Source of the DNA: Syncephalis plumigaleata
Taxonomy: Eukaryota > Zoopagomycota > Zoopagomycetes > Zoopagales > Piptocephalidaceae
Direction of reading: 5' to 3'
Assembly (NCBI GenBank): GCA_025201365.1
Contig: JAIXMF010000021.1
Location: forward strand, 124,001 to 188,000
Length of the DNA stretch: 64,000 bases
In this document: positions 37,513-50,305 of the stretch, piece by piece
How positions within the stretch are numbered: the first letter of the stretch is position 1
Layout: the number at the start of each line of letters is the position of its first letter
Notes under the pieces: generated by a model
Databases searched by the model: none
What the model was told of the DNA's origin: nothing
Seen by the model: the letters and a program-made list of their open reading frames with translations, nothing else
Translations under genes and position numbers: made by a program

Positions 37513-39717
37513 ATGAAAGGAGTATACCCGCAGTGTTTCCTCCTCCTCCTCCTGTGTTTTCTCCTAAGCAGCATTACTCCGCAGGCGGAGGGTCTACGTA
37601 TTTCGAACAAAGAAGTTACACTTAGTACTGCTCGTGCTCCAAAACGACTAGCTACATTCCGGTATAATCATGATGGTCAATTTCAATATCAAGTTGTTTC
37701 GATGCAACTTTCGAATAGCAATGACGAAGAGAATCGTAACACCACTTATCAGCAGAATGTAACACTATTGCTAATAGCTGAAGATAACTGGGCGTCGGTA
37801 AGCAAATAAGCAAATAAGCAAGCAACGTGCTTACCCAATCGATGTAACGCGATACTAATCATGATGATGTGTACAGTTCTCGCAGAGCCTAAGGGGCAGG
37901 CGTGCGGAGATTTGTCAGGAACGGATCGAGTCATTCCAAGCCACGGCATCCATACCATTCGCCAATCTAACTAATCCTATTATGCGAGAATTCGTTCAGC
38001 ATGTGTCGACACCGGGCGATTATGCAGTATTAGCACTTAATTGTGCAGGTAAGAATATCAAATTGAAGGTAAGTAATCAGCATCACGCTATTAGTTACTA
38101 GTTAATAACACTGCATACTAGTATAATTTGGAAATGCGTAATATTGCCTCGAATGGAGAATGGACACAATTTGCCTATGGACTATTTCAGCTACCGTGGA
38201 TGTATCTAGGATTTGCCGGTGGTGTCTGGCCGTTAATGTGTATTATCTGGTGGATTCACTTGTATAAATATCAAAAAGTATGACTATAGCATAATAGTAA
38301 CGATTGAATGACATATATATTGATTAATCTTACTATGCCATTAGAGTAACACGCTATTATATAAGTCATTGATTGTTATTCCACATTGTCGACTTGTCTA
38401 TGCCACGCTTTTATGTGTAGACGCATTTTATTATTCACAACATGGTAAGCATATTTACATCATTGTATATATTAGGATGTCGTCTAACAGAGAAACGTAT
38501 ATTGCATCTTAGGGGAACCCAATATTATTTTATCTATATTCAGTTTAATCTTTCGTTTTATCTCCAGTATATTACTCTATGCCATTTGTATGTTTATCTC
38601 AAAAGGATGGTGTGTCACTCGTCGACATATGCTAAAGCTAGAGATACGCACGGTCATTGGTAAATGAGAATAGAAGAAATGATAGTTGATTATTGTAGCA
38701 TATCTTGCTAATATCGATATACGAAATACAGGAACGGCATTCTTTGCCTCTGCAGCCGATACATTTTACGAGAAAGAGCGTGAAGGAGCAGTGGTAAGTG
38801 TATTATACTGGTATTACATTGATTCATAATTGATTCATTGATTGATTAGTTGGCATTCGGTACTATGCATGCAATCATGTTCATGTATTTATGGCTCAAC
38901 TTTCGACATCAACAAGTAGTGCTTGCTGCTCATCTCTTTAGATTACGCGCGGAGAATAGTCCAAAAGAAGTGCTATTCTCCTATGCTTACAAGGCACTCC
39001 TCTTATTGTAAGTACACTTGTTATCATGTTCAATAGCCCTATTAATTGTATAATAATGCTCTCTTCCTAATGCTATATGTCATTGCTATCACTACGCTCT
39101 TTTCTATATAGCCATGCTCAACGAGTAATTGTCACGTTTGGTCTAATATCAATTGCGGTAACTGGATATAATGATAGTCACTATCAATGGCAAGCATACT
39201 TATATAGGTATTATAGATTAACTTTTTCACCGTTTATTTACTTGGCAATTCTGGGATAGCCTACGTTTCTCATCTTTCTCCCGAACTCACGACAGTCATA
39301 TCAGTAGGTTGGCTCGGGTAAGCTGAAACAAGAGTACATGTGTTATAATGGAGATCATGACTGATAACCACCTTGATTATGACAACGTTTTCTCTTTCTT
39401 CTTTCCTTCCTCATTCCATTAGATGGCTATTCCGTTTGCGGAAAACAGTACCAATTGACTTATCGAAATCAAGTTCAGATGATGATGATGATGATGATAA
39501 CGAGGATAACGAGCATTATCGTCGTAATGACTGGCAGGCTATTAATCCATTCTTACCTGGTGGAATACACTCGAGTTCATTGCCAGCCACGCCGACTGCA
39601 CCAAATCATGCGTTTAATGATACACCCGTAGTAGAAGGTATAGGGGCAGCGGGTGCTCGTCGTCGTATCGTAAATCGACTATTTAGACGAGAGACATCAT
39701 TGCCTCAAACCGGGTAG
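37513..39717 (+). CDS. GOST-family seven-transmembrane protein (Ptm1/GPR107/TMEM87-like)
   Basis: GOST proteins have a luminal GOLD-like domain plus seven helices and act in Golgi/endosome traffic. The start at 37513 gives a clear signal peptide (CFLLLLLCFLLSSITPQAEG). A luminal domain with several N-glycosylation sites (NTTYQQNVT, FANLT) precedes the membrane part: FQLPWMYLGFAGGVWPLMCI then WWIHLYKYQK, a loop before SLIFRFISSILLYAICMFIS and KGWCVTRRHML, TAFFASAADTFYEKEREGAV, and LAFGTMHAIMFMYLWLNFRH. About eight short introns. Near the seventh helix (39205-39265) the frame cannot be joined without a one-base change. The tail is acidic then basic, ending SLPQTG. Confidence 0.8.
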
Positions 39718-40323
39718 AGTGTAACATACACCACTCCCTTCTTAGGCTCAAACGAATAAACGTGTAAACTCTATCTACATAGCCCATTGTTTAGGACGGC
39801 CAAGTTGATCCATCAACAGCCATTGGAGTGACATTCCATTTGCAATAAATATGTTACATTGACTTACCAGCTTTGCTAATCGATTATCGATAACAAAACA
39901 CGCTTGAATCATTGCAACGTGGACAACCTCCCATCTTTACCTATTATCTCGAGGTGGTAGTACGACTCATGTGTAGTAGCATGACATTCTATCTTCTTTT
40001 ATTATTGACTCTCCTAAATGGGCGGTCCATCTTGCTTGGTCGGAGCTATCTAGCATTACTGCAATCTTTTTTTACGCTTCATATTGGCTCCGACCTTCAC
40101 ATGGCAACGATGTCCATTTATGACAATTACTATATGATTGTTTCTATTTCGCTTGTCACACTGTATAGCTATAAAAAGATGACTGAGTTGCACGCTCTCG
40201 TTAGTACGATCTTTGACGCCATTTCTCTTTCTGCCGCTCTTTTACTACAAATTTTGAAAATTTGTTCGTTTTATGATTTACGATTTTTTAGCTTACGAAT
40301 AACATTTTAACTACAAGAGAATT
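39718..40323. other. intergenic upstream of a kinase gene
   Basis: AT-rich; includes a 9-bp inverted repeat (GGTCGGAGC near 40038 and GCTCCGACC near 40086) able to form a hairpin. A hydrophobic open frame (39912-40310) overlaps it but has no ATG near its start and no recognisable domain. Confidence 0.4.
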
Positions 40324-41520
40324 ATGCTGAATCTACATCCGACTAAACCGATACATCTCATCTTATTATGTTGCACTTTGTTTGCACTCTTCAACTTTAT
40401 TGTGGCAAGTCCGCATGGCTATGAAAAAGACCGCGGTAGGTCATTTTGTTGTCATTAAGAAGTAATGCTGATATACATCACATATATGTATGTATAGTAT
40501 CCAATCTCAAGCTTAATGAGATGCATGTTTACGATCAGCCGACCCTTATCATTACGGAGAATTGGGGTGGCCATAACTTTTTACAAATGGGCAAGGGTCA
40601 GTATGGAATGCCCGCTAAGGATGTTGTCGTCAAGTGTGCCCTTGCTCCATCAAGCATAGAAACCGAATCTAGAGCATTTGATGCAAGTACTATTTTTGCA
40701 AATACATTCTACCATCGCTGTATACTAACCTTGCTATGACACTACTGAATAGCTTCTCGAAAGGGCAGCTATGAACACAAATATAAACCAGGATGGCAGT
40801 GAGTTGATTGGTAAACGTGTGCATCAATTTGCCATAAATCATCAAATAAGTTGCTTAGTTCTGGCGTATGCCGGTAAAGAAACACTACACGAATACCTCT
40901 TCGGTTTGAAACCGCGTGTCTCTAGTATTGCCAGTAAGTTACCACGGATCATTAGACAGATCATGCGTGGTATCGCTTATATGCATCGAGCTGGTCTCGT
41001 GCATGGCGACGTCAAATCGAGTAACATTATCGTATCGGACGACCGAAGAAGTAGTCCTATACCGAAACTTACCATCATCGATTTCGATCTCTCACGTCCT
41101 GTCGAGGCTAATAACAATAACCGTGCATCATTCAAGACCAATTCTGGCACGCCCAGTTACTTGCCACCCGAGGCATTCCTCTTCGACACGATCGATGGAC
41201 GCAAGCAAGATATGTGGGCCATAGGTGCCACCATCTATTTCTTATTGAGACAACGTGAGACCTATTTCGGTATCAAGCTAAGGTACATGTTCGAAGAGAA
41301 TATCAAGGAATTATTCACGCAACACATGAAGAGGGTACGCGATGACAATAAGACCTATCTGGATCCGATCACCGACGATATGTCGGAAATGCAAGCTTGG
41401 GGGCCATTGATTAAGGTAATGAATGATTGTCTGCGCCACGCTTCGAAAATAGACCTACACCCGAAGAGTACGTGGAAGAACATCGTTTCATGCCTACACG
41501 ATCATCTACGATGTGATTAG
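40324..41520 (+). CDS. serine/threonine kinase-like protein with signal peptide (HGD loop)
   Basis: Exon 1 (40324-40435) codes a signal peptide (HLILLCCTLFALFNFIVAS); exons 40498-40686 and 40753-41520 carry a nearly canonical kinase domain. Visible motifs: Gly-rich-like FLQMGKGQYG, ATP Lys in DVVVKCAL, catalytic loop LVHGDVKSSN, metal site TIIDFDLSRP (DFD), activation end SGTPSYLPPEA and helix F KQDMWAIGATIYFLLRQ. All catalytic residues are kept, so it should be active. The exon 2 to exon 3 junction is one base out of phase with the GT-AG sites I can see. Unlike its relatives, the catalytic loop lies inside a large exon. Followed 440 bp later by a second such gene on the same strand. Confidence 0.85.
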
Positions 41521-41957
41521 AGAAAACAAGCAAACAAACAAACATACATACATACATAGACAACAATAAAGAGAGATATATACATTGATTCATTTCGCAA
41601 ACATGTAATTGAGTAAATGAGGGTTAATCCTTCCATCGTAGATTCCCCGAATCATTTCTTTCTTAAATTAAAAAGAAAAACATGGCACGTATGCTAGAAA
41701 TGGTACTTGTAGAACGTAGAATTAATCACACATGTAAAGATTAATGCTAGAATTGGTAATTATTACGCTCTCGTGTTGTTACTATCTTCTTTCTTTGTGG
41801 CTGTTATCGCATGGCCTATTCGCTGGATTCAAGTTAGTCTTGACGTATTCTATCGTAGTACCTTTTTCTTCTTATTTTTTACAAGAGGTTTTTCTTGTTA
41901 ATAATTCTAAACGATTTGCTACGATATTTACGCTTCACGATATAGCGTATACTTGAA
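41521..41957. other. spacer between two kinase genes
   Basis: Short repeated ACAAA/CATA runs after the first stop (41530-41560), then AT-rich 5' flank of the next gene. No gene seen. Confidence 0.45.
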
Positions 41958-43236
41958 ATGATGCATGTTTACTCGATAATACTTGCACTACTATTTAATA
42001 GTATGGTGGCTGCTAAATTTGTACGATTAGGATGTAGGTGGATGCATTTCTGATTGATCTCATTCGTCTTATGTATCATTATGTGTAGGGAACGAGCGAC
42101 TCGATCAAATGTTGAACTGCCCGTTTTGCGCAAGGAGCCTTTCGGTAGAAATGATTTTGTCATCACAGAGATCATAGGCGGTGACAAGCATATGGCAGTG
42201 GGAGAAGTGATATATCGTCGTAAACGATCGGCTATTATCAAATGTGTGGATAACAAACTATTGATAAAGAATGAACTGCGTATGTTTGAGGTAAGTGATC
42301 AAGTTTACTCGGGAAATGACCCGTCCATATCGCTTATTAGCATGATGTTCATTCATATATTTATTACTTATTTAATAGGTTCTGAAGAAGGCATCACTTG
42401 CCACTAACATCAATAGCAATGGACAAGAATACATCGTTAAGCCTATACTCGGTTTCTCTACCAAGAAGGAGCATTGTATTCTCATGGAGCATGGTGGTAC
42501 TTATAATATTGCCGAGTATGCCGAGCAGCTGGATGTCATTGATAAAGGAGATATACTTCACTATCTCTTTGTACAAGTGTTGCATGGTAAGCATCATGGA
42601 CATCTATATCGATATTTACATTTTGTTAACCATTACACTCTTGCTCATTTCTAATAGGACTTGCCTATCTACACCGTCTTAAAATTGCTCATGGCGACAT
42701 TTGTCCTGAAAGTACGTGTATACACATGCATTTATACATACATGCATGCATGCATATCTTGCTAATCTACGCTATTAGATATTATGGTGCGTAAGGTGAA
42801 AGGCGAACCCTATCCACGCGTGACTATCATCGATCTTAGCTCGTCGACTCAGGTCGTTAGTCAATTCAACATATTTAGGAAGAAGATGTACATTCGTGGA
42901 ACAAAAGAGTTTCTATCGCCGGAAGCTTTCATGGAGAAGAAGGTCGATTTGTACCAACAGGATAGCTGGGGAGTTGGTGCATCCATCTACTACGCGCTCA
43001 CCGGTAGATACGTGTTCCAAGAGATTCTAAGTTTTGCTGCAGATTATCCATTTCACTATTTATTCCTAGCGGAAATGAAAAAGATTCGCAATGGCCAAGT
43101 AACCGTTCCAACGAGCGTGACAAGAAACAGATCTGTTAGGGAAAAGTGGAGTGATATAATTAGAATGAAGGACCAATTCCTAGTCATCGATCCAGCGAAT
43201 CGCGCTACACCAAAAGGCTATCTGAAAAGTTTGTAA
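41958..43236 (+). CDS. kinase-like protein with signal peptide (HGD loop, DLS for DFG)
   Basis: Five exons (41958-42037, 42089-42290, 42379-42586, 42658-42711, 42779-43236) join without error into 333 aa. Signal peptide at the start (VYSIILALLFNSMVAAKF). ATP-site Lys is likely in SAIIKCVD, helix-C Glu in IKNELRMFE, catalytic loop IAHGDICPEN, metal-binding position IIDLSSS (Asp kept, DFG replaced by DLS), activation end RGTKEFLSPEAF, helix F QQDSWGVGASIYYALTG. Exon 4 is 54 nt, phase 1-1, the same as in the genes at 20121, 22051 and 33199. Catalysis is plausible. Location outside the cytosol is inferred from the leader. Confidence 0.85.
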
Positions 43237-44447
43237 GCAGGAAGGAGACGACTCTATATGCATATATATCTTTATTTCAATGCGCGTATAATAAATAAAA
43301 TAATATTACTCGGACATTTATATCACTATGCTTATGGTTAATATCCTCTATGATATACAAATCGCTACTCATCCCGTATTTATATTATTATCATTATTAC
43401 GATATGCCTTTGATATCCTCTATAAAATATACAATGCATGATATACTCGTGAGACAAAGGTACATGGATAATGATCAATGTTACCCTAATCCTGCATTGC
43501 TGCCTAGTTTTTGTGTAGCCATTATTTAGCGATGTGTGATAGGCGGCATCTTCATTGCATGCCAATGATTATCGTCATAATGTATTCGTCGTGATTTGTG
43601 CCATCACCTGTGCTCTATCGCTCTTTTCTTCTTCTTCTTTATTCCTATTGTCATCTCTCCGTTTTGTTTATTGTCAACTGCAGTATTCATTGCTGTTGTA
43701 CCTCACCCTTCTAACTTTCATACCTTTTGCTTTCTGTCTTGTAGGCCGCTGTTCAACTTGTAGCTATTCATTCCACTATTCCATCTGCGTATACACATTA
43801 CATACTGTAACAGTCAGCGTGTCAAAACCTATAGTCGTTATTTATTGTAGCTAGGCAATCATACTTGCTATCGTATTGTATTGTACTGCCGCATCTCCGC
43901 ACTACCTTCAGTGGCATTCTCTTCCACGTATACACACACACAGACACATACATACATATATACATATATATATTTCGTTAACAGCTTGTTTACTGCCGTT
44001 ACTCTATCTTACTGGTAACTCTGGCCACTATAAAAGAAATACTCACTATCTCTCTCTCTTTTTCTCTTCCGCTATCTCGCTCTTTTACGACCGTCTATAC
44101 CTTTCTTTTGTTTGTTATCACGACAGTCGACAAAACAACAACAAGAACGACAACTTCTTACTACACTGATCACCGCTTGTTTGGCAATCCCACCTATTGC
44201 TTATACTATTCCTTTTTATCACTGTGAAGCAGTCATACTCTATTCTCCAAACATCTGTTTGCCTATTTAGCCTTGTTACATCCCGATACGGATTATACTG
44301 GCGTAGAAAGCATAGCCGTTCTTCACCTGTGTATGCATATCACTAGTTGGCCATCTATTATCTCGCTACTTTTTATCAGTTTGTTTTATCGTTAGCATAC
44401 ACGCACATATATAGTTTATCACCATCATCATCATCATCATCACCATC
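43237..44447. other. intergenic with long pyrimidine-rich leader
   Basis: From about 43610 to 44447 the + strand is strongly C/T-rich with TTTCTTCTTCTT, CTCTCTCTTTT and CATCATCATC runs, ending at the next gene's ATG. The open frames here are composition artefacts. Confidence 0.55.
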
Positions 44448-46457
44448 ATGTATTCTACCACACGAGGTCGACATCATCCAGCACCTACTATGCTTTATTA
44501 TCAGAGCAACTTGTCATTCTCCAATGTTCATGATGATTATAGTAATGACAATACGGATGCACCGCGTTGGGATGATGTGATCACCTTTAGACGTCATTCC
44601 AGTCGGGCTTGGTCGATTATCACTGATAATGACGCAGAGGAACTCACTACACTATTGGGGAATCCGGTGCGTGGACGACTAAAGCGAAAACTATTGGAAT
44701 GGTGCAACCGCATGCTAACACGAAACATGGTGCTTGTTGTCATACCTACTTTAATGGTAAGGTTGACTGATGGCACATGCACACATGTATATATTGTAAT
44801 AACAATCGATTATTATTGTTATTATTTAGGTATTAGCTTGGTGCGCAGTACCCATTCCATACGAATTAATTGAGAATAATACACCAACACCAGAACAACC
44901 TCCAGTGGCAACACCTACAGCACGATTTGATCTTACATTGCAGTCATTAACTAGTGTACCTTCAGTAACACACAATGTAGATCAATTGAAAATGCCAATG
45001 AAGTCAAATGATGACAGTATCATGATTGCTGATAACAAAGAATCAGTCAAAGTATTTCAACAAGAGAAACAAGATGAACAGATCACAACTATAGACACAT
45101 CTATATCTGATGATACTGCTACTTTTAATAACAATAGCAGTAATACATTACAACAGACAACAACAACAGCACTGACTATTATGGATAATCAGCAACTATC
45201 ACCATCATCGTCGACATCATCATCATCCAATAATCATGTATCAGATTTGGTTATTAAGCGTAGATTCGATGACAATCCACCTATTGCTTTGGTAAACTTT
45301 TGGTGGTTCCTTTTCTTCTATTATGGTGCCTATAACGTTATCGCACTATGGTTAATTACACGTATCTTTCAAATATACTCGCTTAATTGGTGGTCACCCG
45401 GTTGGAATAGTAAAACAGCCGGTGCCGCTTGCTGGCTAGTATCAATGGCGGGCGGTGCGATTATTCATCTATTTATACCGCAAATCGAGAAATTCACCAT
45501 TACTTGGGTGCTACTCACTTTCCTCACTCTGACCATTCCCTTATATCGGCATTTGCGGTTATTCGCGGCGAGAATAGAAATGTTTATCGACATTCGCTCA
45601 CACTTACGCAGCAAACATTCCTGACGGCCGGTACGATTGAGCCTCGTATTCCGGCCTCGTACGTTCGATTTCTATGGTTCTGCTTTGTACTAGTAATGAT
45701 GTGGGCCACCACAGTAACTGGCGGTCTCTACGCATGGTCCTATCTTTCATCGCTACCGCATACGGGCATTGAAGCTTTCGTCTACGTCTACTCATGGGTT
45801 GCCATCGTTTATGTCGTGGATTTCGTTTGTGAAACTATCGTCGAGGAGAAGATTCGTTCTCATCCACTTTGTACTGTATTTCGTCTCTATTTCTACTTGC
45901 TTTACTTTATCTTCTATCGTAATCTATTCGCTCGACTTCGTAACTGGGAGCAGTATACCCTGATCCAGGTGGCCTCATCCGTGTGGGTGATCATATTCTA
46001 CCCGTTACGCATGACCCGTACCACGCATGGTCTGCTACAACGATGGTTTGGCGTGACACGCGACTACGATGATTATCAAAAGATGCTGGGTCAACTATTC
46101 TACACGCGTACCATAGCAGAGAACGTCACCATGCTCGGTTTTCTATGCTGGATGAACACCATTAGAGCGAGTCAGAATGCACCCGTCTATCCGTATTATC
46201 AATTTGAAGGATATCCCGATGATCCCTACACGTACGAAAGAACAATGAAGTGCTCGATAGGTATTTGGATATCCGAGTTGATTACGGCCTACGTGGTACG
46301 ACGTCTATTTAAAGTCTATTTCCGACATAGTATCACTCGTGAAGCTGTCATGGACATGCAGCGTTATCCCGACACGATACTTACCATGATATTGGTGTCG
46401 GTGCATGTGATGCAAAGTATGCTACTAGCTTTATTCCAGCTAGATTTCAAGCATTAA
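44448..46457 (+). CDS. polytopic membrane protein, unknown family
   Basis: Two exons (44448-44758, 44830-46457). The N-terminal part is hydrophilic, then one helix around VLVVIPTLM-VLAWCAVPIP crosses the intron. A Gln/Thr/Ser-rich loop of about 120 residues follows, then many membrane segments (FWWFLFFYYGAYNVIALWLI; GAACWLVSMAGGAIIHLFIP; FLWFCFVLVMMWATTVTGGL; VYSWVAIVYVVDFVCETIVE; LYFYLLYFIFY). A conserved-looking tail reads YPDTILTMILVSVHVMQSML. One base seems lost near 45540, where the frame shifts between two helices. It resembles uncharacterised membrane proteins of early-diverging fungi; no function can be given. Confidence 0.75.
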
Positions 46458-46650
46458 ATACCTGACAACATTAGCGACCTATTATTAATGCATATCTAAT
46501 ATCAGATATACATCTATACATTTATACATTTATACTTACTGTGTTCCAATATTAGCCATGTCTATTTATTACAATAAACTGTGTTTACCAATATACGGAT
46601 AATTCAATAGACAATATCAACGTCAACTGTAGAGTATAAGCATGTTCATT

Positions 46651-47919
46651 TTATTCTTGAGATGGCTGTTGCTGTTGCTGTTGCTGTTGATGCTGCTTAT
46701 TGCGTTTGCGGATATTCTTCTTACGTCTATGTCCATGTCCATGTCCCTGTTCGTGTTCGTGTCCATCATGTTCATGTTCATCATGTTTCATTCCATTATC
46801 TTCATTATCCTCATCCATACTACTAGCATCTTGTTCATCGGATTCATGCGATAGAGCTGCCAATTCTTGTTGTTTCTGTAGGTTATCCTTGCGTGCACCA
46901 GCAGCAACATGACCATGACGACCCTTTGTCGTTCCTAGCATCAGGGATGAGTAATGTCGCCATAATTGCGCCGATGTAAATAGTAGACCCGCTAAGCATT
47001 TTGCCTCACGAGAATCTAGTACGATGAAGCCTGTACTGGGCATGGTAGAAGGAGAGAGTCGAGCAAGGATCGAATCAGCATGCGTAACTTGTTGCGACGT
47101 GTTTAGTGTTGTCATGGCATAGGTCAGCGTGGTGATCAAGCTGACGCGTAAATCGTATTGTTCCTCTTTGAATGCCGCTGGTGTACGTAGTCCCCAATCA
47201 GCAGCCGTCAAATTAAAGGCATCTATCATCAACATCATTCTATAGTATGTATGCACGTATACATAGATATGATTTCACATACCAGCTAGAATACCACCAC
47301 CGCAACCAGCAAGTGTTCCACACAACAGTTGAGCAACGATACTATCCTGTAATGTTGGCATCGCTCTCACTGACTCGATGGCAAAACTAGCCTGAGCATT
47401 GGCACGGTTAGACCATCAGCCAATAGTAGAACTGGTCGAATGAACGATTCAAACGACTCAAGGAAACGGAAAGCGATATCGCCAGGAGCACGAAACATGG
47501 CCAAATAAACAATTCTATTATCATTGTTATCATTGTTATTATTAGAATAAAAAGGAGATACTCATTGTTTATCATATCACTTACGCATAAGTTGGTAAGG
47601 TGGCATTCGAGGAGAGCCAACTGGGTGGTAGACCCATAAGTACGGCAGCCGAAGTGGATCCACCCAATGCCATGGTAAGCACGGTGAATAGACCCTGCAC
47701 CAGTGGTGGATGTCTACCGGACATGCTACGTAGTCGTTTTCGATAGTCGAACGTGACCTTGATCGCATGAAGCGTGGCAAGTATTGGTAGTGGCAATAAG
47801 GGTGACCAAGTTTGTCGTTGTAACGGTTCCAGGATATCAGTCAAGAAACCAAGTAGTGTACTATGCTCAGCCACTACAATTGTAGGAGGCATCTGCTCCG
47901 TTGCTTTAACGGCATCCAT
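46651..47919 (-). CDS. TRIC-like (TMEM38-type) membrane channel candidate with His-rich tail
   Basis: TRIC channels are trimeric K+ channels of ER or prokaryotic membranes that support Ca2+ release. Three reverse-strand exons. The first (from the ATG at 47919) has two helices around LLPLPILATLHAIKVTFDYR and FTVLTMALGGSTSAAVLMGL. The middle exon holds PVLLLADGLT then AQASFAIESVRAMPTLQD and LLCGTLAGCGGGILA, the last resembling the TRIC Gly-rich GGG motif. The third has LRVSLITTLTYAMTTL and a hydrophilic tail with HEHDGHEHEQGHGHGHRRKK and poly-Gln. One base is missing near 47402. TRIC assignment is by motif and helix layout only. The His-rich tail could bind metal. Confidence 0.55.
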
Positions 47920-48491
47920 ACTAATACGCTTGTGTTTACAATAGAATGATAATAGTGGTGCAACGAGTAATTGTCAAGAGAAATAGAGAAGAGTAAGAGT
48001 AAGAGAGATGGAAATAATAAGGGGATGGTAGAAATGAAACAAAATGATACGTCATTGATTAAATTGATGAGTTCATTATCGTCATTTTTGAATAAGGTGA
48101 CTTCTCTCTCTCACATACTCACCTAACATTTGTCATGGCCCTAGCAAGTAGAAGGGCGCTAAGAGCCGTGATAATAAAACTTACGTATCAAGATGGAAAG
48201 CGATAACCATCACGGATGAGCTGTTTGTTGTTATCCTTGTCCTCCTTTTATTGAACGATTAGAAGTAATGACACTTTGATGTAGTTGTGTTGGACACCAT
48301 GCTTCATTGTTATCCACGCTTGCGTATGCTTTATTTGTGTATTCTTGATTAAAATAACGTCATCGTATTTCTCTACCCATATGCTTTCTTATTCCATTCC
48401 ACTATGTCTACTACTACTGCTACTACTGAATATCGAGTAATCCAACTCGTCTTGTAGATTACTAGTTTGTCTGAATAGTCTTCCATTTCAT
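47920..48491. other. intergenic, divergent promoter region
   Basis: Between the reverse-strand TRIC-like gene and the forward F-box-like gene; AT-rich with CTA triplets near 48406-48427. No gene seen. Confidence 0.45.
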
Positions 48492-50024
48492 GACCAGCGA
48501 CCTTCGTAGTCTACTTGGCATATCGATTATTGCATTTATCAGCATGTTGTCGCTCGTTAAGAACAGTATTCGAAATGATATAGTATTATGGCAAGAACGA
48601 TACCATAGGGATTTCCTATCGGAGTTATTACGTTAAAGAAATGGAATTCGTATTATGGTGTTACGCACGGATGTCAACGATCCATGTTCATCGGATAAAC
48701 GAGCCGATCTACTAGAGAATGTAGACTGGTACAACACATATCGTCGACGAGTGAGCACCGAGAATAATTGGCTATTTGGACGGTACAACATCACACATAT
48801 CAAACTGGAAGGTGACAAGGATGGAAAAAAGTATAGCAATTATGATAGAGGTCATCGTGTATTTATCGAACATGAAAATTGGTATAATGAACCACCAAGT
48901 CAAAGCTATACTTTAGAATATTTGCCGCATTCAAATCTTAGATCAAGCAACCATAATGTATATAACAGTACATTGTCCAAATCGCCCAATGTTCTTTCTA
49001 TGGATAGTGGTAGTGAAGAATCGCGTAGATATGTTACGGGTGACCATTATATAGCTGTATTTCCTGAGGAGATCGAGAACTATACCGACTATAATATAAG
49101 AGTACTTTCTCGCAAACATGGTGGTGTTTTCACTGCATTCGATGTTCCATCACAATATCAAGTGAAGACAGTTGAGGGCAAATGGATACTATTAGTGGAC
49201 AAATCACAAGTGTCAATCACTGATTCGCGAATTTGGAAAGTAAGGTGCTAATTGTACAATAATGAATATAACTAGTATAATAATCAATGGATATAGTCAA
49301 CGCAATGGTATTCGATATAGATAATAGGATCATGTGTCCAGGAAACATTGATGATATATGGGATGCAATATACTTTTACGAAACAACCAATGATACAGCA
49401 ATAGTATACACGGCAAGACTAGTCAAAGATGATGTGGATCGTATTGAATGGGCACTACACCAATTCTCGAGCAATAATCCTGTTGTACAATTGCGAAGTG
49501 GTTGGTTTGAACTACCTGAGAAAACAAATAATGCGGGGTTAGTGGCGTATAATTCATACGGCTCGCTCGTGGTTGCCAGATTATATGATCATCCTAGTAG
49601 TTATGCTCCATACATAATACATAGTGTTGCATCCAGTGGTCAAGCCGATACTCCACGTAATTTCTATACTATAACTAGTCGAAATATACCTATCCCATTT
49701 TTAAAGGCTAAATGCGTATATGCAATATCTGGTTCCGGATCAAAAGATGTATTGACAGACCTAACTTACAATGAGGATCAAGTATTGCAAATACCGGATA
49801 TAGATTCCATCAGTCATGTTATAGGAGATCTTTATATGTATATTACAAGTGATCGTGATCGCATAAAAACTCGATTTCTTTTGAATACCAATACAAAAGA
49901 AGTAATACGCAAATGGAGAGAACCATGCGTACGCGGATATACGATAATTGATGAAATGTTTGGTACGATATATAATCACTCTGGATACTCTGTGCCAACA
50001 ATAGATGAATACGGTGAACTGTAG
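48492..50024 (+). CDS. F-box-like protein related to the 5-kb and 10-kb copies
   Basis: The start reads an F-box-like SIIAFISMLSLVKNSIRND followed by IVLWQERYHRDF, matching the F-box to LWFYAYQTRF passage of the gene at 5132, and then WYNTYRRRVSTENNWLFGRY, matching WREHLRQELAIRGRW there. The rest is beta-rich and propeller-like (GSLVVARLYDHPSSYAPYII; TRFLLNTNTKEVIRKWREP). A one-base frame change lies near 48637. A likely intron at about 49240-49298 (donor GTAAGG, acceptor GATATAG) is also one base out of phase. A distant family member; substrate unknown. It lies far from the tandem pair, so the family is dispersed. Confidence 0.6.
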
Positions 50025-50305
50025 CAAGCATAATAAATCATACTTTATTAGTTAATAAAAGTAGTGTTTATACATCATTAAACCATAACACATGCTAATA
50101 CTTTCTATGAATTGGATGATTAATCGAATAAATCAACTATGCCACAACATTTATCTTCTACTTCTTATGACAAAATAAATAACAATATGGTAACTATCAT
50201 GTAGTATTTATTGTATTCTATAGTCACAATATTACTGTGTACTATCAAGTAAAGGCTATAGCAAATGACGCTGAAGAAAATACAGGCAATTTAGCAAAAG
50301 ATCAA

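Noticed and set aside
40037-40094. 9-bp inverted repeat as a terminator or regulatory hairpin.
   Set aside because: A single short stem about 40 nt apart in eukaryotic intergenic DNA is weak evidence and has no conserved partner elsewhere in the window.
39912-40310. Hydrophobic 130-codon frame upstream of the kinase at 40324.
   Set aside because: No ATG near its start, no domain, and it ends just before the next gene; likely AT-rich chance.
43555-44169. Hydrophobic open frames in the leader before the 44-kb gene.
   Set aside because: Low-complexity C/T DNA read in several frames; no consistent coding pattern.
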